From contig CM077667.1 in the NCBI GenBank assembly GCA_039707655.1, positions 58,681,628 through 58,745,627 of the forward strand: DNA of 64,000 nt, given 5' to 3'. Made by a program: the position numbers and the translations under genes. Position 1 is the first letter of the stretch. Every line of letters starts with the position of its first letter. Positions 42,913 to 53,184 of this stretch are shown in pieces. The notes beneath the pieces are model-generated. The model was given only the letters and a program-made list of their open reading frames with translations, was not told where the DNA came from and made no database searches. Origin of the DNA: Elymus sibiricus (Eukaryota > Streptophyta > Magnoliopsida > Poales > Poaceae).

Positions 42913-45711
42913 TTGATCACTATGAAGAATCTGAAGGATCCAAAGACCAAGATTTTTCCCTCTAAGACGAGGGGATGTAAGGAACTGCCATCTAGCTCTA
43001 CACTTGATTTGCCTTCTGTTATGAGTAATTTTGCAACACCACCACATGCTAGTAATCCTGATATGTCGCAAGTTATTGATGATGCTACCTCTGCTATGAA
43101 TGATGCTTATGATGATGCTAGTACCATGCTTGATGATAATGTGCCACTAGGTGAATTTCTTGATGAACAAATTGCTAGAGCTACAGAGAATGAAATTACT
43201 GAAACTGATGAAATTGTTGAAACTGAAGAAGCCTTTGAAACTAATGACTATGAAACACCTATTAGTCCTAGCTCTCCTAGATTTGAAATGTCTAAGATAC
43301 GTGAAGGTTATGTTTTAGATGGAGAGATAGCTAGAGAAATTCTTTCTTGCGAGGATAGAAACGATCTTAAGAAATTGCTACGCAAGTATAAGGAAAATAC
43401 TTTGAATGCTAGAATGAAATGTGATCCTAAATTTGCTACTTCACCTATCTTTGTTACCTATAAGGATTATGAATTCTATGTCGACCCAGAGTTAATTACT
43501 TTGGTTGAATCTGATCCTTTCCATGGCTATGAAACTAAAACTGTAGTGGCACATCTTACTAAGCTGAATGATATAGCCACCCTCTTTGCTCATGATGAGA
43601 AGATTTGCTACTATTATATTCTCAAGTTATTTCCGTTCTCATTAAAGGGAGATGCTAAGACATGGTACAATACTCTTGCTCCTGGTTGTGTGCTTAGTCC
43701 CCAGGATATGATTTACTACTTCTCTAAAAAATATTTTCCTGCTCATAGGAAACAAGTTGCCTTACAGGAAATATTTAACTTTGTGCAAATTGAAGAAGTG
43801 AGTCTCCCACAAGCTTGGGGGAGGCTTCTCCAATTGCTTAATGCTCTGCCTAATCATCCTCTCAAGGAAAATGAAATACTTGATATCTTCTATAATGGAC
43901 TAACTGATGCTTCTATGGACTTCCTAGATAGTTGTGCTGGTTGTGTTTTCAGGGAACGAACTGTTGTTCAAGCTGAGGAATTATTGAATAACATATTGAA
44001 GAATTATGATGATTGGACTCTTCCTGAACCACCGCCTAAACCAACTCCGAAGAAGAGCGGTATCCTATTTCTCAGTCCTGAAGATATGCAAGAGGCAAAA
44101 AAAACTATGAAGGAAAAAGGTATTAAAGCTGAGGATGTTAAGAATTTACCACCTATCGAAGAAATACATGGCCTTGACACACCACCACTTCCACAGGTGG
44201 TAGAGGTAAATTCTTTATTAAACTTTGATGAAGGTGATATACCTTACAATAAACATCCTAGTCAATGCTTATATGAGTTTCACAACTATATTATGAAACA
44301 AGATCACTTCAATGCACATGTTCTGAAACAATTGAAATATAACTCTGATATGATTGCTCGCTTGAGTAACTTGCTATTTAGAATCAGTAATGATGTTAGA
44401 GGTGTAGGAAAGCATGCCTCTATGGTTGAAACTCAGTTAGAACAAGTTGCTAAGTCTCAAAAAGAATTGCTTGATGAAATGAATAATAATATGAATGATT
44501 TTGCTGCTAGAGTAGTAACTAGAGGAGGTAGAATGACCCAAGAACCTCTTTATCCTGAAGGTCATCCTAAAAGAATTGAACAAGACTCTCAGAGAATTAA
44601 TACTGATGCACCTAGTCCTTCTTGAAAGAAAAAGAAAAAGAGAAATGATAGGACTTTGCATACCTCTAGTGAACCTGAGATACAAAAACCGCCTGATAAT
44701 AATGATGTCTCTATTTCCGATGCTGAAACTCAATCTGGTAATGAACATTCACCTAGTGATAATGAAAATGATAATGATGATGTTCATGAAGATGCTCAAC
44801 CTAACAATGATAAAGAACCAGATAATGATGTTGAAATAGAGCCTGCTGTTGATCTTGATAACCCACAACCTAAAAATAAACGTTATGATAAAAGAGACTT
44901 TGTGGCTAGAAAACATGGTAAAGAAAGAGAGCCATGGATTCAGAAACCCATGCCCTTTCCACCTAAATCATCTAAGAAAAAGGATGATGAAGAATTCGAA
45001 CGCTTTGCTGAAATGATTAGGCCAGTCTTTTTGCGTACCCGCTTAACTGATATCCTAAAGATGGTCCCATATGCAAAGTACATGAAAGACATCATCACTA
45101 AGAAAAGAAAGATACCTGAAGCTGAAATCTCCACCATGCTTGCTAATTATTCTTTTAAGGATGAAGTACCTAAAAAACTTGGAGACCCGGGAATACCAAC
45201 TATACCTTGCTCCATTAAAAGAAACTATGTCAAAACTGCTTTGTGTGATTTGGGAGCCGGTGTTAGTGTTATGCCTTTCTCCTTATATCAAAGACTTGAT
45301 TTGAATAAACTCACACCTACTGAAATATCATTGCAAATGACTGACAAATCAACTGCCATACCTATCCGTATTTGTGAGGATGTGCCCGATGTTGTTGCGA
45401 ATGTTACTATCTTAACGGACTTTGTTATTCTTGAGATGCCTGAGGACGACAACATGTCGATTATCCTTGGTAGACCCTTTTTGAATACTGCAGGGGCTGT
45501 TATTGATTGCAATAAAAGCAAAGTCACTTTTCATATCAATGGTAATGAGCACACGGTGCACTTTCCGAAGAAACAATTCCAAGTGAATGGTATAAATGTT
45601 ATTGAGGAATCTCCGACACTCACTATTGGAAGTTTTCAATTACCTACTGCCAAAAAGAAATATGATATACTTATTGTTGGGGATATGCACATCCCCATTG
45701 AGGTAACTTAG
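42913..45711 (+). pseudogene. Gag-protease ORF of element B, one in-frame TGA
   Basis: One frame of 933 codons from ATG 42913 to TAG 45709-45711, broken only by TGA at 44623-44625 before a Lys-rich stretch. The N-terminus is acidic. A retrotransposon Gag core occupies about residues 180-330 (Gly-Asp-Ala-Lys-Thr-Trp-Tyr, Phe-Phe/Tyr-Pro, Gln-Ala-Trp-Gly-Arg). After an acidic linker comes an aspartic protease with Cys-Asp-Leu-Gly-Ala at about residue 779 and Ile-Leu-Gly-Arg-Pro-Phe-Leu about 75 residues later. The frame ends after the protease; RT and integrase are absent rather than mutated. The product would form particles and cleave polyproteins. No zinc knuckle was seen, as is usual in Athila Gag. 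Confidence 0.88.
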
Positions 45712-46047
45712 TGTTTTACGAAAGTTCTTCGGTTTCAGGCTAATCGGAAGTGGTTGTTAATAAGACTTGATCAACCTTATTAACGGATCACTTTTGAGAG
45801 GTATGAAGTCGATGAATCTAGTAGGCACAATCTTCTGCTCCCACCTTTTATTTTCTGTTTAACTTAGTCAAATAAAATGAAATGACATGTTTACCCTGTT
45901 TTCTGTTTTCTCCGTGCAAATAAAAAAATGACCCAAAAATAAAAGTTCTCAGAATGTTCTCAAAATTTGATACGATTTTTTTTCTGAATATTTCTGAATT
46001 TCTGGTGCAAATAATACCAGAGGGGGGAGCACCTGGTGCCCACAAGA

Positions 46048-46085
46048 CACCAGGGCGCGCCAACAACCCTAGGCGCGCCCTGGTG
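46048..46085. repeat. Perfect GC-rich inverted repeat in element B interior
   Basis: CACCAGGGCGCGCC and its exact complement (14-bp arms) across a 10-base loop. It is followed by GGTTATGGCCCCCACG, which resembles the LTR context. It lies 415 bases before the unknown ORF at 46501 and outside the LTRs. Confidence 0.85.
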
Positions 46086-46500
46086 GGTTATGGCCCCCAC
46101 GTGGGCCCCCTCACTTATTCCCTTAGCCCACATCATCCCCTACCTCCAGAAAAAAATCACCATAGCTTCCATTCCCATGTTCTTGCTCTCAAACCCGTGG
46201 ATTTCGATCTCTTTGCTCGAAGCTCCATTTCCGAAACTGTTTGGAGGGATTGCTACTTGGTATGTGACTCCTCCATTGCTCCAATTAGTTTTTGATTTAG
46301 TGGGTTATCTTTAGAGTAATTAGCTACTCTTGGTGCTGCTGTAGATGAGCTTGCATGTTGAATTCTTAGAGTTCTAAGTAGTTTGAATGCTTAAAGTGGC
46401 CTCTATGCATCCTTGGGAGTAGTTGCTATCAATCTTACAGAGTTCTGTTGACAAATTTTTTGTAGGCTAAAATTTTCAGAGATTTTATTATCGGAATAAG

Positions 46501-47520
46501 ATGGATTTCTTTAGGAAGTTTTCCTCCAAGAAAAATGCCAAAGGAGTCATTGGGGAATCATCGGATAATGATCTTCACACCCCGAGAACTGTGGAGGTGC
46601 GGCCGTGCGAATGGCCGCATGATGCCTTCATGGAGGAGGCCGGGTTCCATCAAGAGTTTGCTCAATTTGTTGCAAATGCTGGGCTGACCGAGTTCCTCAC
46701 AGCTAAGTGTGACCAACACCACATCCTTACAAATTCCTTTGTGCAAAGTTTTCATTTTCTGAGAAAGAATAATCCTCGTGAAGTGCAGTTTAAGCTTTAC
46801 GCTGAAACTCACAAGATGCCGCTAACTGACTTTTGCAACATATGCTTGATCCCCTCTGACGGGGAATTGAGAGAACCTAGACCAGCGGAGTTTGAGGATT
46901 TTCTCCTCACTTTAACAGTGGGTGAAGATAGAGGCGTGTCGAATGCTACTGCTACTAGTTTGCAGTTTCCTTCGGTGCATTGCTTTGCTTTGTTCATCGC
47001 AAAGTGTTTAACCGCTAGGGAGAAGGTTGGCGCACTCAGTGCGCCCGACCTCGCTATTTTACGCCGTGCACTGTACAATGATCACACATTTAGTATGGAG
47101 GCTATTATCGCACGTTGTTTACACCTTAACAGGACTAAGGGCAAGATACATGGTGGTATTTATGCTACTCGTTTAGCGAGACACTTTAATGTTCAGATTC
47201 GTCCACATGATTATCTCTTGTCCCAAGTTTATTTAGATCACAAGGCATTGTAGGATCACCAATTTATTGAGGCAACTGATTCTTTCCATGACATTCATTA
47301 CAACTTAGTGTTCAGCGTCAAAACCCGTGATGTTATTCCATTGCCTGCACCTGCTCTGTTTGATTCTATTGCCAGGAACGGATACAAGATCATGCCAGAT
47401 GACATTACAACCTACCGGAACAACCTAGCAGCTGTTGAGGAGGAGCCCCAGGGGTGGGACGCTCAGGTGCCGCCTCCACCTCACTTCAACTTGGGACCGG
47501 ATGGCTACCACGGATGGTGA
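46501..47520 (+). pseudogene. ORF3 of element B, unknown product, one in-frame TAG
   Basis: 340 codons from ATG 46501 to TGA 47518-47520, interrupted only by TAG at 47251-47253, which fits a CAG change. The start Met-Asp-Phe-Phe-Arg-Lys-Phe and the frame downstream of the stop (residues 252-339) look equally coherent. The protein is globular with several Cys and His, no obvious membrane segment and a Pro-rich C-terminus (Gln-Val-Pro-Pro-Pro-Pro-His). It does not resemble ORF3 of element A or 1, nor the ORF of element C. It may be the extra Athila-lineage ORF, but no function can be assigned. Confidence 0.75.
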
Positions 47521-47526
47521 TTACCA

Positions 47527-47554
47527 AGCTAGGCCAAAAGCCTAAGCTTGGGGG
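47527..47554 (+). other. Internal polypurine-tract copy with hairpin, element B
   Basis: AGCTAGGC and GCCTAAGCT pair with one bulged A around a CAAAA-type loop. They run into TAAGCTTGGGGGAG, the family purine run, 24 bases after the ORF3 stop. Confidence 0.6.
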
Positions 47555-49596
47555 AGTACGTATTTCCACCGACATTACATTCATGTTCACACTTTTCATT
47601 CCAGTTATCGGTGTTCACACTTTTTCATTGTAATATCCATGCTAAATTTGTTTTCTCGCTTTTTTGTGTGTTTGAAAAACTTTGAGAAAACCGAAAAACA
47701 TTTCCTACTTCTTTTTAGTTTTTATTTCTAGTTTAGTTTAATTGTACTATCGAAAGAAAACCCAACAAGATTTCTCGTTTCGTCTTTTTCTTGTTGGGAG
47801 CTCTCCCGTGTAAATAGTTTTTCTCGTTTTTGTTTTTTCCCCTTTAATTTGCCTTCTTCAAGAAAAACCAAAAACTCCAAAAATATTTCAGTGTGTTTCT
47901 CTGAAATTCTTTTCTTTTTTTTGTTTGAGTCTTACCAAGGAGAAGACCACGATGAAAATGTTGAGTGGCTCTCATATGCACTATTGTTAATCTAATAAAG
48001 AGCCCATGTTACCTTGTTTTCTCCTCTTGAATAAAATGTTGCAGATTCCAGCTTAGTCCACTGCACTCTTGCATTATTATTATTTTCATATCATTCGGTT
48101 GTGCAAATGAAAGGCAATAATGACGATATTTGATGAAGTGACTGTGGCAGAGAAAAGAGGGTATGAACTCAACTTGTTTTTGTTTTTGTAAATATGTTTA
48201 ACCCAGTATCCCTTGATTCAGCTCATTATGATCAAACATGTTTGCAATGACCTTTAGAGATTATAGTTGTTCATGCCATGCTTAAGTAGCTAGGAGTGGA
48301 TAATGATTTATCTTGGGTGTCAACATGCATTAAAATGGTTGTGATGCGGTATGATGATATGGTATCCTCCTCTGAATGTTTCAAGTGGCTTGACTTGGCA
48401 CATGTTCACGCATGTAGTTGAATCAAAACCAACATAGCCTTCATGATATTTATGTTCATGGTGTCCATATCCTACTCATGCTAGTATTCAATGTTGATTA
48501 TATGTAATGCATGTTCATGACCGTCTTCGCTCTCTAGCTGGCCGCTTCTCAATCTAACTGCTAGCCTTCGCCTGTACTAAGCGGGAATACTGCTTGTGCA
48601 TCAAAACCCTTGAACCAAGTTATGCCAGATGAGTCCACTATATCTACCTATATGCGGTATCACCCTGCCGTTCCAAAGTAAATTTGCATATGCCACCTCT
48701 AAAATTTCAAATAAACATCTGTTTTGTGTGCCTGGACCGCTCATGGAGCGACAGGGGGCGGTCAGTATCTTCCATGCTAAGCGGGTTATTCTCATGACGA
48801 GTGTTTATTCACTTGTCCTTACACGAGAGGGGCGGTAATAGGGATTCCCTGTCCCGAAATCAAAAATTACAAATAATTAAACAAAACTCCCCCAGGATTG
48901 TTGTCGGTATGGACGGTACCCGTGGATTCGGCTAGCCGTGGAGTGTGATTGTTGGTGAAGGGGGAGTAAACCTTTACTTTTACCACTTGGGAACCGCCGC
49001 TAATGTGTTTAGCATGGAAGATATTGATAACTCTTGGTCGTAATGTTGACAGGAAGGGTGTACCTCCCAAAATTATATCTATCTCTTATTTAAACCTTGA
49101 GCTCTGGCACCTCTACAAATCCCTGCTTCCCTCTACGAAGGGACTATCTATTTACTTTTATGTTGAGTCATCACCTTCTCAAATAAGCGCCAGACCTGAG
49201 AGCACTATTGTCATCCTCATGCATTGTGTATAGTTAATGTTGGGTGCAGCATGACTGGATCTTTTCTACCATGAATTACAATGTTTAGTCGCTGCTTGAA
49301 CTTTGGAGGTGCTCTGCATTTATGTTTTGCGGTCTCAAAAAGGGCTAGCGAGATACCACTATTGTCATATTATATCACGATTGTTTTGACAAAGTGTTGG
49401 CGCTTGAGATATCTTATTATTGCTCGCTAGTTGCTTATGTCATTGATATGAGTTAATATAATTTCTAAGAGTTATTGCTGGCATGGTTAGTCATAATCTT
49501 TGCTGAAAACCTAGGTGCTACCTAAGCATATATATGTAAACAAGAACAAAAGAGTTCGTAAAAGTTTTTCTTTATCACTTTCAGTTTGTCAACTGA
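47555..49596 (+). other. Noncoding 3' region of element B
   Basis: About 2 kb without a supported ORF. Blocks such as CTGCTTGTGCATC near 48589-48601 and GTCCACTATATCTACCTA near 48632-48649 echo the 3' regions of elements 1 and A even though the coding parts differ. A CCCTCTACGAAGGGACTATC block near 49130-49149 does so as well. Confidence 0.65.
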
Positions 49597-49635
49597 ATTG
49601 CTTGAGGACAAGCAATGGGTTAAGCTTGCGGGAGT
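49597..49635 (+). promoter_or_regulatory. Hairpin plus terminal polypurine tract of element B
   Basis: ATTGCTTG-AGGA-CAAGCAAT forms an 8-bp perfect stem (49597-49616). The purine run TTAAGCTTGCGGGAGT then abuts the LTR; it has one C where relatives have G. Confidence 0.82.
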
Positions 49636-51059
49636 TGATACGTCTCCGTCGTATCTACTTTTCCTCACACTTTTGCCCTTGTTTTGGACTCTAATTTGCA
49701 TGATTTGAATGAAACTAACCCGGACTGACGCTGTTTTCAGCAGAACTACCATGGTGTTGGTTTTTGTGCAGAAATAAAAGTTCTCAGAACTGGATGAAAC
49801 TTTTTGGAGATTTATTTTACAATAAATAAAAAATACTGGAGCCAAGAACCACCGGAGGGGGGCCCCTGGCTGGGCACAAGACACCAGGGCGCGCCAGCCC
49901 CCCCCCCCCCCCCCGGGCGCGCCCTAGTGGGTTGTGCCCACCTCGTGGCCCCACTGACCCTAATTCCGACGCTATAAAATTCTATTTTTGGAGAAAAAAA
50001 TCAAGGAGAAAGTTTCATCACATTTTACGATACGGAGCCGCCGCCACCTCCTATTCTTCATCGGGAGGCCAGATCTGGAGCCCGTTTGGGGCTCAGGAGA
50101 GGGGGATCTTCGGTCTTCGTCATCATCAACCCTTCTCCATCGCCAATTCCATGATGCTCCCCACCGGGAGTGAGTAATTCCTTCGTAGGCTTGCTGGTCG
50201 GTGAGGAGTTGGATGAGATTCATCATGTAATCGAGTTAGTTTTGTTAGGGCTTGATCCCTAGTATCCACTATGTTCTGAGATTGATGTTGTTATGACTTT
50301 GCCACGCTTAATGCTTGTCACCAGGGCCCAAGTGCCATGATTTCAGATCTGAACCGTTTATGTTATCACCATTATATCTATGTTCTTGATCCGATCTTGC
50401 TAGTCATATGCACCTATTACGTGTTCTGATCCGGAAACCCCGGAGTGACAATAGTCGTGATACTTTCCGGTGATGACCGTAGTTTGAGGAGTTCATGTAT
50501 TCACTGTGTGTTAATGCTTTGTTCTGGTTCTCTATTAAAAGGAGGCCTTAATATCCCTTAGTTTCCTTATGGACCCCGCTGCCACGGGAGGGTAGGACAA
50601 AAGATGTCATGCAAGTTCTTTTCCATAAGCATGTATGACTATTTACAGAATACATGCCTAGATTACATTTATGAACTGGAGCTAGTTCTGTGTCGCCCTA
50701 GGTTATGACTGTTATATAATGAATATCATCCAACGAGTTCACCGATCCAGTGCCTACGAGTTTCCCACATATTGTTCTTGCTAAGTTACTATTGATGTTG
50801 CTACTGTTCCGACTGCTACAAAACTATTGCTATCACTGCTACTGTTACTGTTACTGTTACTGCTGCTATCAAACTATCATACTACTGTGCTACTGATCAC
50901 TTTGCTGCAGATATTTAATCTCCAGGTGTGGTTGAATTGACAACTCAGCTGCTAATACTCTCAAATATTCTTTGGCTCCCCTTGTGTTGAATTTATAAAT
51001 TTGGGTTGAATACTCTACCCTCGAAAACTGTTGCGATCCCCTATACTTGTGGGTTATCA
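49636..51059 (+). repeat. 3' LTR of element B
   Basis: 1424 bp, pairing with 41429-42843. The C run in the hairpin loop (about 49899-49914) differs in context from the 5' copy. Three more TACTGT units occur near 50840. Confidence 0.95.
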
Positions 51060-51627
51060 GAAGTCATAATTGAGTTATTTAATTGCCCAAAATGCTTTAT
51101 GTTCTAACTCTAGAGGCAAATGACAAGCTTTTCCATATACCATTTTGTATGGAGACATACCCATAGGATTTTTATAAGTTGTTCTATAGGCCCAAAGTGC
51201 ATCACCTAGTTTCTTAGACCAATTCTTTCGGGACCTATTGACAGTTTTTTGTAATATTAATTATATTTCTCTATTGCTAAGTTCAACTTGACCACTAGAC
51301 TGAGGGTGATAGGGTGATGCAATTCTATGGTTAACATCATATTTAGCAAGCATTTTACGGAAAGCACCATGAATAAAGTGTGAACCACCATCAGTCATTA
51401 AATATCTAGGGACTCCAAACCTCAGGAAAATAACTTCTTTAAGCATTTTAATGGAGGTGTTATGATCAGCACTACTAGTTGGAATAGCTTCTACCCACTT
51501 CGTGACATAATCAACAGCAACCAAAATATGAGTATACCCATTAGAGGAAGGAAAAGGTCCCATATAGTCAAAACCCCAAACATCAAATGGTTCAACAACA
51601 AGCGAATAGTTCATAGGCATTTCCCAA
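51060..51627 (-). pseudogene. Integrase core of element A between insertions B and C
   Basis: On the minus strand this starts right of the C insertion with Met-Pro-Met-Asn-Tyr and contains the catalytic Asp of Gly-Phe-Asp-Tyr-Met-Gly-Pro-Phe, a second Asp in Met-Thr-Asp-Gly-Gly-Ser-His-Phe and the Glu in Gln-Val-Glu-Leu-Ser. A TAA at 51258-51260 replaces a Lys codon of element 1, and another stop near 51080 replaces a Glu. The frame continues at 41428 beyond element B. Confidence 0.88.
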
Positions 51628-53146
51628 TATTAACCCACAAGTGTAGGGGATCGTTTGTAGCCTTTTTCGATAAATAAGAGTGTCGAACCCAACGAGGAGC
51701 TAAAGGTAGAATAAATATTCCCTCAAGTTCTATCGACCACCGATACAACTCTACGCACACTTTAACGTTTGCTTTACCTAGAACAAGTATGAAACTATTT
51801 TGTAGGTGATAGGATAGTTTGCACGAATAAAACTAGAAGTACTTTGCGGGAATAAAACTATGAGTAAATTACAAGATAATAAAAGTTAGTTGTTTAGTAG
51901 AAAGATTTTGTCAAACAAGATGGTTATTTGTTCCTAGGCAATTGATAACTAGACCGGTAATCATTATTGCAATTTTATATGAGGGAGAGGCATGAGCTAA
52001 CATACTTTTCATACTTGGATCATATGCACTTATGATTGGAACTCTAGCAAGCATCCGCAACTACCAAAGATCATTAAGGTGAAACCCAACCATAGCATTA
52101 AGTATCAAGTCCTCTTACTCCCATACGGAACAACCCACCTTCTCGGGTCTGTGCTTTTGTCACTCACGCCACCCACCATAAGCAAATCATGAACATATTG
52201 CAACACCCTACAGCGAGGATCCCTCACGTTTGCGCGACATGGAGGGCACCATAGGACAGCACCAAAATAAAACATACAACTCATACCAACCACGATCATC
52301 AATTAGCCCATAGGACAAAACGGATCTACTCAAACATCATAGGATAGCCACATATCATTGGGAAATAATATATGGAGTTGAGCACCATGTTTAAGTAGAG
52401 ATTACAGCGGAGAAGAGAGGTGTTACACCGCTGCATAGAGGGGGAGAGGGTTGGTGCTGACGGTGGCGAAGTTGTTGGTGTAGATTGTCGTCATGATGAT
52501 TGCCTCGGCGGCGTTCCGGCGCCACTGTGAGAGAGGGGGAGAGAGCACCCTCCTTCTTCTTCTTTCTTGGCCTCCCCCTAGATGGCAGGAGAGTTCCCCC
52601 TCTGGTCCATGGCCTCCATGGTTATGGAGGGGCAGGAGCCCCTTCGAGATTGGATCTCCCTCTCTGTTCTCTTCTGTTTCGCGTTCCTGTTTTCTGGCCG
52701 AAAACCATTTCTTATATTCCTGGAGATCCGTAACTTTGATTGCGCTGAGATTTTAACACGATTGTTTTCCGGATATAAGCTTCCTTGCGCCTGAAGTAGA
52801 GCAGCAACTACCTTACGAGGTGACCACAACCCACCACGGCGCGCCAGGACCCTGGGGCGCGCTCTGGTGTACTGTGGGGGTTGTGGGCCTCCTTTTGCGT
52901 TGATTCCAACTCTCAAAAATCACATATATTCCAAAATAATTCTCCATAAATTTTTATCGCGTTTGGACTTCATTTGATATGGATATTCTGCGAAACAAAA
53001 AACATGCAACAAACAGGAACTAGCACTGGGCAGTGGATCAATATGTTAGTCCAATAAATCATATAAAATGTTGCCAAAAATATGTGAAAGTTGTATAATA
53101 TTGGCATGAAACAATCAAAAATTATAGATACGACAGAGACGTATCA
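51628..53146 (-). repeat. 3' LTR of element C
   Basis: 1519 bp, partner of 57591-59108. It contains the GC-rich inverted repeat at about 52825-52890. ORFs at 52105-52916 lie in LTR sequence and are unsupported. Confidence 0.93.
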
Positions 53147-53184
53147 GCATCCCCAAGCTTAATTCCTGCTCGTCCTCGAGTAGG
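53147..53184 (-). promoter_or_regulatory. Polypurine tract and hairpin of element C
   Basis: The minus strand reads CTCG-AGGA-CGAG (53080-series partner, plus 53169-53180) with outer pairs to 53184. TTAAGCTTGGGGATGC then abuts the LTR. The core pairs CTCG/CGAG replace CTTG/CAAG of the other elements while keeping base pairing. Confidence 0.78.

Larger units (their letters stand above)
41429..51059 (+). mobile_element. Element B: non-autonomous Athila-type element (Sabrina-like?)
   Basis: 9631 bp with perfect TSD GAAGT (41424-41428 and 51060-51064). LTRs at 41429-42843 and 49636-51059 start TGATACGTCTCCGTCG. It has a tRNA-Asp-type primer site, a gag-protease ORF, an unknown ORF and a polypurine tract, but no RT, RNase H or integrase, so it must depend on another element. 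The LTR start resembles from memory the Triticeae family Sabrina; this is not verified. LTRs differ by a few percent by eye, more near the 5' end, so it is younger than its host A but not brand new. Confidence 0.94.

Noticed and set aside
46501..47520. Envelope gene of an endogenous retrovirus
   Set aside because: No signal peptide, no transmembrane helix and no cleavage site are visible. The env-like label for Athila ORFs is by position only.
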